Below, piece after piece: positions 22,655-28,374 of a DNA stretch of 28,374 nt. This DNA comes from JAUYMM01 sp049301455. Lineage in GTDB: Bacteria; Patescibacteriota; Microgenomatia; UBA8517. Each line of letters begins with the position of its first letter. Positions within the stretch are counted from its first letter, which is position 1. The notes under the pieces are model-generated. The model was given only the letters and a program-made list of their open reading frames with translations. It was not told where the DNA came from and ran no database searches. The stretch is from assembly GCA_049301455.1 (NCBI GenBank), contig JBAQKY010000019.1, positions 1-28,374 of the forward strand, given 5' to 3'. A program made the translations under genes and the position numbers.

Positions 22655-23422
22655 ATGGATTTATTACAAACTATTGTTCTTTCAATTGTTGAAGGTATAA
22701 CAGAATTTTTACCAATTAGCTCCACAGGCCATTTGATATTAGTCTCCAATTTATTAAAAATAGAACAAACTGAATTTGTAAAATCATTTGAGATTATTAT
22801 CCAACTGGGTGCTGTTCTTGCAGTTGTTGTTATATATTTTAAAAAGTTAGTTCTATCTCTAAATTGGGATTTATACAAAAGAATATTAGTAGCCTTTGTC
22901 CCAACTATATTATTTGGATTATTTAGCTATAAATATATAAAAATGTATTTGATTGGTAATACTACAGTTGTTATTTGGAGTTTGTTAATTGGTGGTATTG
23001 CAATGCTATTATTTGAACATTTTCATCGTCCAGTTAATAAAAAACTAAATTTATATAGTTACGTGTTAATTGGTTTATTTCAGGTTCTCTCCATGATTCC
23101 AGGTGTCTCACGTGCATTTGCAACCATATTTGGAGGAATGGTGGTGGGAATGAAAAGAGAAGAAGCAACAGAATTCTCTTTCTTTTTAGCAATTCCAACA
23201 ATGTTTGCGGCAACTGTTTTAGATTTAATTAAAACTGACCCAACTGTTTGGTTGAATAACAATATTAGTACTTTAGTTATTGGTTTTATTGCAAGTTTTA
23301 TAACTGCCTATATTGTAGTTAAATGGTTAATTAAATTTGTACAAACACACGATTTTAAAATGTTTGGCTGGTACAGAATTGTAATTGCAATAGTCTTCAT
23401 AATTATGGCATTTGCGAAGTAA
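22655..23422 (+). CDS. uppP: Undecaprenyl-diphosphate phosphatase (UppP/BacA)
   Basis: This membrane enzyme recycles undecaprenyl diphosphate to the monophosphate carrier used in cell-wall and surface polymer synthesis. The 255-residue protein has about seven to eight hydrophobic segments and both signature regions: EGITEFLPISSTGHL (residues 13-27, Glu17 and His26) and PGVSRAFATI (149-158). In the second, the usual P-G-x-S-R-S-G-A-T reads S-R-A-F-A-T. The catalytic Ser152, Arg153 and Thr157 remain. The length is normal. It follows the 71-residue gene at 4 bases. Confidence 0.95.
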   Translation: MDLLQTIVLSIVEGITEFLPISSTGHLILVSNLLKIEQTEFVKSFEIIIQLGAVLAVVVIYFKKLVLSLNWDLYKRILVAFVPTILFGLFSYKYIKMYLIGNTTVVIWSLLIGGIAMLLFEHFHRPVNKKLNLYSYVLIGLFQVLSMIPGVSRAFATIFGGMVVGMKREEATEFSFFLAIPTMFAATVLDLIKTDPTVWLNNNISTLVIGFIASFITAYIVVKWLIKFVQTHDFKMFGWYRIVIAIVFIIMAFAK

Positions 23423-23457
23423 AGTCACCTTAGCTACCACTCATTTGATATAATGAT

Positions 23458-23486
23458 TTGACAGATAAATAATCACAGCGTAAAAT
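23458..23486 (+). promoter_or_regulatory. Near-consensus promoter of the 352-residue gene
   Basis: A perfect TTGACA (23458-23463) and TAAAAT (23481-23486) are exactly 17 bases apart. The ATG at 23496 lies 9 bases beyond the -10, so the leader should be about 3 bases. A second TATAAT nearby (23448-23453) lies just upstream. Confidence 0.75.
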
Positions 23487-23495
23487 TCCCAAAAC

Positions 23496-24554
23496 ATGAA
23501 GGAACGAAATGATACTTTAGAGGCAAGTCAGGAATTTAAGTTATTTATAAAAAATCTTTTTGCCCCAATTAAAAAAGAGGCAAGAAATCACAGACTTAAA
23601 TCCGAATTTCATACTCCTGAAGATTTGAAGTTAAGCCCATCTCGTCTAGAAAGAATGTATAAAGATTTGAGTCAAGACGATATCAAAAACTTTCTACAAA
23701 AACACTCAGCATCAGCAAGCAAAGAGGCAGTAGAATTACTCGATGCCCTTTTGTGGATCAAATCAAAGAACAATCAAAAACAAAATGGAGTTGTAAACTG
23801 TGGAAATGAAGGACTTCGTTTATACAAAAACAGACAAGTTTCTAATGTAACGATTCAATTTGACGCAGACCCTAAAAATTCTACTCTCACTGTTATTGAT
23901 GAATCAGATGCAATGTTAGTATTCGATAACCAACCGACTCCAAACGGCCGAAAAGTTCTCAAGGAAGGTTATATCACTACAAAAGATGACCAAAGACTAC
24001 TTATTTCAACACATAAAGGATCAACTGATATTATGTCTGGTACAGAGCATACTATCAATTTAACAGACAGACAAGGGAACAATGTTGCAAAGTGGTCGGG
24101 TCGATTTCACGAAGGTGATTCAAGAGAAGAAGTTTTATGGCAAGAAAATTTAGCTGGAATCATCTCTCCTAATAAAAAATTTACACTTCAATATTTTAGT
24201 CAAGATTTTCATACTGACCATATTACTGTATTCCGCACATCCGACCCACTTATGAAAAGGGGTGAAATCAATCCTCACTACGGAGCAATCGATGGCGAAG
24301 CTGACTTGTTTGCGTATCTTCACGGGAGTGAAATTATTGCCGTTAGAGCAAGAATAAATCACAATGCCATAGGACGAGATATCTCAAAAACAGTAACAAT
24401 TACTGAACATTTAAACGTACTAACAACCCAGAAGGATATTTTGATAACGAAGGCCAAAATTAGAGCCCATGTGAGAGAAGACGATCCAAAAAATATAGAT
24501 GCTGTAATCAATTCGGTTGTTGAACCACTTCAAAAAAGCATTGATTCAAGATAA
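23496..24554 (+). CDS. Hypothetical protein, beta-rich, no recognised domain (352 aa)
   Basis: I do not recognise this protein. The first 100 residues are helical and charged (EFKLFIKNLFAPIKKEA ... SRLERMYKDLSQDD). The rest is beta-rich and hydrophilic (VSNVTIQFDADPKNSTLTV, SGTEHTINLTDRQGNN, AHVREDDPKNIDAV). There is no signal peptide or membrane helix, so it is probably cytoplasmic. The promoter is among the best in the window, which suggests substantial expression. Its stop overlaps that of convergent uvrB by 9 bases. Confidence 0.75.
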   Translation: MKERNDTLEASQEFKLFIKNLFAPIKKEARNHRLKSEFHTPEDLKLSPSRLERMYKDLSQDDIKNFLQKHSASASKEAVELLDALLWIKSKNNQKQNGVVNCGNEGLRLYKNRQVSNVTIQFDADPKNSTLTVIDESDAMLVFDNQPTPNGRKVLKEGYITTKDDQRLLISTHKGSTDIMSGTEHTINLTDRQGNNVAKWSGRFHEGDSREEVLWQENLAGIISPNKKFTLQYFSQDFHTDHITVFRTSDPLMKRGEINPHYGAIDGEADLFAYLHGSEIIAVRARINHNAIGRDISKTVTITEHLNVLTTQKDILITKAKIRAHVREDDPKNIDAVINSVVEPLQKSIDSR

Positions 24555-26555
24555 TTTTTTAACCCTGTCTCTGATTTCTGCAGCTAATTCAAAGTTTAAT
24601 TCATGTGCAGCAAGTACCATTTCTTTTTGTAAGTTTTTGATTAATCTCTTTTTGTCCATTGGTGTAAGACCATTAACATCAATATCCGGTAAATGAGCAA
24701 AAGTTGTTGCACCATAGCCCAAGGCTTTTTCTGTTTGTGTATCTTCATCTTTTTCGATTAATTTTTCTCTTAATGGCTTAGAAATAGATTTTGGTGTAAT
24801 TCCATACTTTTTATTCATTTCAAGCTGATATTCTCTTCTTCTTTTAACTTCACCCAATGCTTTTTCCATCGATTTCGTAATTTTGTCTGCATACATAATT
24901 ACTCGTCCTTCAACATGTCTTGCAGCCCTTCCCATTGTTTGAATAAGTGCGGAGTGGCTTCTTAAAAATCCTTCTTTGTCTGCATCAAGTATCGCAACTA
25001 GTCCTACTTCAGGAAGATCAAGTCCTTCACGTAGCAAATTGATACCAACCAGAACATCATATTTACCATTTCTTAGATTGTCTAATATATCAGTCCTGTC
25101 TAGTGTCTTAACATCTGAGTGTAAATATGCAACTTTCATTCCCTGATCTTCTAAATAACTAGATAAATCTTCTGCCGTCTTTTTGGTTAATGTTGTAACC
25201 AAAATACGTTTCTTTTCCTTTGTTTCTTTTTTAATCTCATTAATTACATCTTCAATTTGATTTTTGGTAGGTTTAACTTCAACTTCTGGATCAGGTATAC
25301 CAGTTGGACGAAGAAGTTGTTCAACAATATGATTTTCAGATAAGGACAGTTCCCATTCGTCTGGTGTTGCAGAAAGTGCAATGAATCTTGGTACTCTTCT
25401 CATAAACTCATCAAATTTTAATGGTCTATTATCAAGTGCAGAAGGAAGTCTAAAACCATAATCTATTAATGTAGTTTTCCTTGAAAAGTCACCTGCAAAC
25501 ATTCCTCTGACTTGTGGAAATGTAATATGACTTTCATCTGCAACAACCAGCCAATCATCATTATTTTGTGCCTTGAAGTAGTCTAGTAATGAAAATGGTG
25601 CATCACCTGCGGATCTTCCATCAAAATACCTTGAATAGTTTTCAATTCCTTTGACATATCCAATTTCTTTAATCATTTCAATGTCATATGTAACACGTTG
25701 AGATAATCGTTGTGCTTCAAGTAATTTTCCCTGTTTTCTTAAATGTTCTACTTGAATATCTAAATCCTTTTTAATATTAGTAAAGGCCGATTCGTGTGTT
25801 TTTGGATCTGTTATGAAATGTTTGGCAGGATAAAGAGTAAATGGAGTTGAGTGTTCAACCATAAACTTTCCTGTAACCGAGTGGATTGTAGATACACTTT
25901 TAATCTTTTGATCTTCTATTTCAATTCTTACAGCATCATCAGTATAGGCAGGATAGACATCAATAACTTCACCTCTAACTCTAAATGTTCCTCTGTGAAA
26001 TCCAAATTCCGATCTTTCATATTGCAAATCAAGAAGTCTATCTATTATTTGGTCACGAGACACTTTCATACCCGCAACAAATTCAAAGGCAAACTTTCCA
26101 TATTCATTTGGTGAACCAATGTTATAAATTGCAGAAACTGAAGCAACAACAATAACATCCTTCCTAGTTAGCAAGTTAGTTGTAGCAGCTAGTCTTAATT
26201 TATCAATTAATTCATTGATTGCAGAATCTTTTTCAATATAGGTATCAGTTGAAGGGATGTAACTTTCAGGTTGGTAATAGTCATAATATGAAACAAAGTA
26301 GCTAACTGCATTTTCAGGAAACAAATCTCTCATTTCTTGATACAACTGTGCAGCAAGAGTTTTATTATGAGAAATAATTAATGTTGGCTTTTGTAGTTTT
26401 TCAATTACATTAGCTACAGAAAAAGTTTTACCTGATCCTGTAACCCCCAAAAGTGTTTGGTATTGTACTCCATCATTAATATTTTTAACCAACTGATCAA
26501 TTGCCTTTTGCTGCTCTGGAATTGGTGTGTATTTAGTCTTAAGTTTAAATTGCAT
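24546..26555 (-). CDS. uvrB: UvrABC excision nuclease subunit B
   Basis: UvrB verifies damage and recruits UvrC. The 669-residue protein has Walker A GVTGSGKT (37-44), the DNA-gripping beta-hairpin region SYYDYYQPESYIPSTDTYIE (about 90-110), a DEAD-like VADESH, helicase motifs LVGINLLREGLDLPEVGLV and TMGRAARHVEG, and a C-terminal UVR motif NLQKEMVLAAHELNFELAAE that pairs with UvrC. The length is standard. I chose ATG 26555 over the in-frame 26570 because a TATAAT at 26562-26567 overlaps the longer start. It is divergent from lexA across about 67 bases. Confidence 0.98.
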   Translation of the reverse strand: MQFKLKTKYTPIPEQQKAIDQLVKNINDGVQYQTLLGVTGSGKTFSVANVIEKLQKPTLIISHNKTLAAQLYQEMRDLFPENAVSYFVSYYDYYQPESYIPSTDTYIEKDSAINELIDKLRLAATTNLLTRKDVIVVASVSAIYNIGSPNEYGKFAFEFVAGMKVSRDQIIDRLLDLQYERSEFGFHRGTFRVRGEVIDVYPAYTDDAVRIEIEDQKIKSVSTIHSVTGKFMVEHSTPFTLYPAKHFITDPKTHESAFTNIKKDLDIQVEHLRKQGKLLEAQRLSQRVTYDIEMIKEIGYVKGIENYSRYFDGRSAGDAPFSLLDYFKAQNNDDWLVVADESHITFPQVRGMFAGDFSRKTTLIDYGFRLPSALDNRPLKFDEFMRRVPRFIALSATPDEWELSLSENHIVEQLLRPTGIPDPEVEVKPTKNQIEDVINEIKKETKEKKRILVTTLTKKTAEDLSSYLEDQGMKVAYLHSDVKTLDRTDILDNLRNGKYDVLVGINLLREGLDLPEVGLVAILDADKEGFLRSHSALIQTMGRAARHVEGRVIMYADKITKSMEKALGEVKRRREYQLEMNKKYGITPKSISKPLREKLIEKDEDTQTEKALGYGATTFAHLPDIDVNGLTPMDKKRLIKNLQKEMVLAAHELNFELAAEIRDRVKKLS

Positions 26556-26561
26556 GCAGTA

Positions 26562-26567
26562 ATTATA
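26562..26567 (-). promoter_or_regulatory. -10 box of uvrB
   Basis: A perfect TATAAT on the minus strand ends 6 bases before the uvrB ATG (26555). No good -35 is seen at 16-18 bases. The position predicts a leaderless mRNA and decides the start. Confidence 0.5.
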
Positions 26568-26587
26568 CATGATATATAAAGATCTAG

Positions 26588-26616
26588 TTGACTCATTCGG
26601 TTAAGATTCGTATGAT
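26588..26616 (+). promoter_or_regulatory. Promoter of lexA
   Basis: TTGACT (26588-26593) and TATGAT (26611-26616) are 17 bases apart, each with five of six consensus matches. The expected start point coincides with the A of the lexA ATG (26623), so the message should be leaderless. Two ATTCG repeats in the spacer (26595-26599 and 26606-26610) are the only repeated element that could serve as an operator. Confidence 0.7.
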
Positions 26617-26622
26617 GTTGAT

Positions 26623-27258
26623 ATGTCAAAAATGAATTCAGCTCCAGTAATATACAAGAGACAGGCACAAATATTAGATTTTATTAAACAATCAATTCAA
26701 AACACTGGTTTTGCACCAACACTTCGCGATATTGCAAACGCTATTGGAGTTAATTCACTTGCAACAGTTCATGAACATGTTCAAGGTTTAGTTGAAAAGG
26801 GTTTACTTAAACGGACATCAGGACGCTTGCGAAAAATGGAACTAACTACTGATATCAGTATTAACAATGAAGGAATAAGTGTTCCAATATTGGGTTACAT
26901 TGCAGCAGGACAACCAATTGAACCAATGACTGATCCAAATGCACACATGTCAATTCCACCAAACTTTGCCAGTGGAAAGAAAAGAGTCTATGTTTTACAA
27001 GTTAAAGGTTTATCAATGATTGAAGACCATATTAATGACGGAGATTATGTGATTTGTGAACAAACAGAATCTGCAAATAATGGTGAAATAGTTGTTGCTC
27101 TACTTAAAAATGGTATGGCAACACTTAAAAGATATTTTAAAGAAGCAACAAGAATCAGACTTGAACCAGCAAACGCAGCCATGTCCCCAATTTTTGCAAA
27201 GGATGTAACTATTCAAGGTAAAGTTGTTGGATTAATCAGAAAATACGGAAGAGTTTAA
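26623..27258 (+). CDS. lexA: SOS repressor LexA
   Basis: LexA represses DNA-damage genes until RecA stimulates its self-cleavage. The 211-residue protein has the winged helix (residues 8-75, with FAPTLRDIANAIGVNSLATV) and the S24 peptidase domain. The cleavage site is GYIAAGQP with Ala95-Gly96. The catalytic serine is in VKGLSMIEDHINDGD (Ser131) and the lysine in MATLKRYF (Lys169). All key residues are present. It is divergent from uvrB and convergent with gpmI, 9 bases apart. Confidence 0.97.
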   Translation: MSKMNSAPVIYKRQAQILDFIKQSIQNTGFAPTLRDIANAIGVNSLATVHEHVQGLVEKGLLKRTSGRLRKMELTTDISINNEGISVPILGYIAAGQPIEPMTDPNAHMSIPPNFASGKKRVYVLQVKGLSMIEDHINDGDYVICEQTESANNGEIVVALLKNGMATLKRYFKEATRIRLEPANAAMSPIFAKDVTIQGKVVGLIRKYGRV

Positions 27259-27267
27259 TTGTTTAAA

Positions 27268-28374
27268 CTAATTCATTCCTTCAAGTAGGTTTCTTCCACT
27301 CATTTGTGATGGGGTTTCAATTCCAAGAAGACCTAAAACAGTTGGTGCTACATCTGCAAGTATTCCAGTTGGTAGCATTTCACCTCTACCCATAAATTCT
27401 TTGGTTATAATAATTAGTGGAACAGGATTACTGCTATGCTCTGTTTCAACTTGACCACTTTGGGAATCTATCATTTCTTCAACATTTCCATGGTCTGCTG
27501 TAATAACTAAAGCTCCATCGTATGCTAAACAAAAGTTTGCCAAACGTGCCACGCATTCATCAACTGTTTGACAAGCCTTAACAGCAGAACCAATATTTCC
27601 TGTATGACCTACCATGTCAGGAGCAGCATAATTTACCAATACAAATTTATAATCTTGTGATGTCTTTAATTTATTTAAAATTGCATCAGTTAGTTCAATT
27701 GAACTCATTTCAGGCTTTAAATCATATGTAGCGACCTTAGGCGATGGAATAATTAGTCTTTCTTCTTGTTCCATGGCAATTTCTTGTTGACCATTAAAAT
27801 AGAAGGTAACAAATCTTTCCTTTTCACTTTCTGAAGCTCGAAGTTGTTTATACCCACCTTCTGCAATAACTCTTCCTAGTGGCATATCTACATTTTCAGG
27901 AGTAAAACAAACTTTTGCACCTTCATCAATTAATGGTTTCTCATACTGTGTCATTGTTGCAAAATATAAATTATTAAGTTTTGCTGGTCTATCAAAAGTA
28001 GTTACTTGAGGAGTAGGTGGAGTATCTACTAAATGTTTTTTTTCATATTTAACCAAAAATGGATCGAATGACTTGTTTGATTCTAATTTATTTAAGTCAG
28101 CATAGACAAAAGCACGTGACAACTGTCTAGGCCTATCAATTCTAAAATTGAAAAATATAACAGCATCATTATCTTTAATTGTGGATATTGGATTGCCTGA
28201 TGGATCACAAAGTAACGATGGTTCAATAAATTCGTCAGTCTTTCCATCTTCATATGAACTATCTATTGCTTCATCTGTTGTTTTGACAAGATTACCCTCC
28301 CCTTTTGTTAGTGCAAAATATGCCTTGGCAGTTCTCTCCCATCTATGGTCTCTGTCCATTGCCCAGTATCTGCC
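27268..28374 (-). CDS. gpmI: 2,3-bisphosphoglycerate-independent phosphoglycerate mutase, N-terminus outside window
   Basis: This glycolytic enzyme converts 3- to 2-phosphoglycerate using two Mn ions. The visible 368 residues run open to the window edge. They begin at GRYWAMDRDHRWER, the conserved substrate region, so the ATG at 28359 is internal and not the start. The metal-binding segments NYAAPDMVGHTG, ITADHGNVEEM and EHSSNPVPLI are all present. About the first 140-150 residues, including the catalytic serine, lie outside. The C-terminus is complete (SQMSGRNLLEGMN). Confidence 0.97.
   Translation of the reverse strand, partial: GRYWAMDRDHRWERTAKAYFALTKGEGNLVKTTDEAIDSSYEDGKTDEFIEPSLLCDPSGNPISTIKDNDAVIFFNFRIDRPRQLSRAFVYADLNKLESNKSFDPFLVKYEKKHLVDTPPTPQVTTFDRPAKLNNLYFATMTQYEKPLIDEGAKVCFTPENVDMPLGRVIAEGGYKQLRASESEKERFVTFYFNGQQEIAMEQEERLIIPSPKVATYDLKPEMSSIELTDAILNKLKTSQDYKFVLVNYAAPDMVGHTGNIGSAVKACQTVDECVARLANFCLAYDGALVITADHGNVEEMIDSQSGQVETEHSSNPVPLIIITKEFMGRGEMLPTGILADVAPTVLGLLGIETPSQMSGRNLLEGMN

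Noticed and set aside
26588..26622. LexA box in the lexA promoter
   Set aside because: No inverted GAAC/GTTC or CTG/CAG pair is present; the ATTCG direct repeats alone are too short to call.
27252..27269. AGTTTAA/TTAAACT inverted repeat between lexA and gpmI as a terminator
   Set aside because: It is AT-only apart from one pair, has no T tract, and overlaps both stop codons.
1..28374. tRNA, rRNA, CRISPR arrays or insertion sequences
   Set aside because: I saw no cloverleaf-like segment with the usual T-loop, no regularly spaced repeats and no transposase; this was by eye only.

Overview
The window is AT-rich and reads cleanly in the standard genetic code: TGA is used as a stop, for example by uvrC. 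The mix of genes suggests a small-genome bacterium of the Patescibacteria (CPR) type, perhaps Microgenomates or Katanobacteria, though I cannot prove the lineage. The pointers are a UvrC without the C-terminal HhH region, a lone membrane-anchored family 5 solute-binding protein next to secG, a secreted protein with an NQGDCVSFV-like tail, a small ORF plus large serine recombinase pair, and few Shine-Dalgarno sites. At least seven genes have a -10 box only 5-9 bases before the ATG, so leaderless or nearly leaderless transcripts appear common.

Bases 1-8067 look accessory. A minus-strand module (1-2107) encodes a 95-residue protein, a winged-helix replication-type protein, a 60-residue protein and a large serine recombinase cut by the window edge. 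A strong promoter and a terminator-like hairpin precede it. Facing away is a candidate structured RNA (about 2270-2420) with mutually exclusive stems, ending in a terminator directly before a membrane protein / CAP-domain gene pair (2449-3608). Next comes a small-terminase-like gene (minus), divergent from a 1300-residue P-loop STAND/NACHT-like ATPase (4165-8067) that resembles antiphage ATPases.

Bases 8068-11707 (minus) form a tight six-gene operon: 2-hydroxyacid dehydrogenase, deaminase-like protein, EamA transporter, SDR oxidoreductase, YqfO-like protein and a zinc-ribbon protein. Then come an unrecognised gene (11881-12405) and about 170 bases holding decayed tails of a solute-binding-protein gene and a YqfO-like gene. 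Intact relatives of both lie elsewhere in the window. A secreted lectin-like protein and a PAS protein follow.

Bases 14278-28374 are mostly core genes. The solute-binding protein, secG, a four-helix membrane protein, uvrC, a membrane-anchored transglutaminase-like protein and uvrA are on the minus strand. A 71-residue protein, uppP and an unrecognised 352-residue protein are on the plus strand. Then come uvrB (minus), lexA (plus) and the start-truncated gpmI (minus). All three uvr genes and lexA lie within 11 kb, making this a nucleotide excision repair and SOS neighbourhood. I found no tRNA, rRNA, CRISPR array or insertion sequence.
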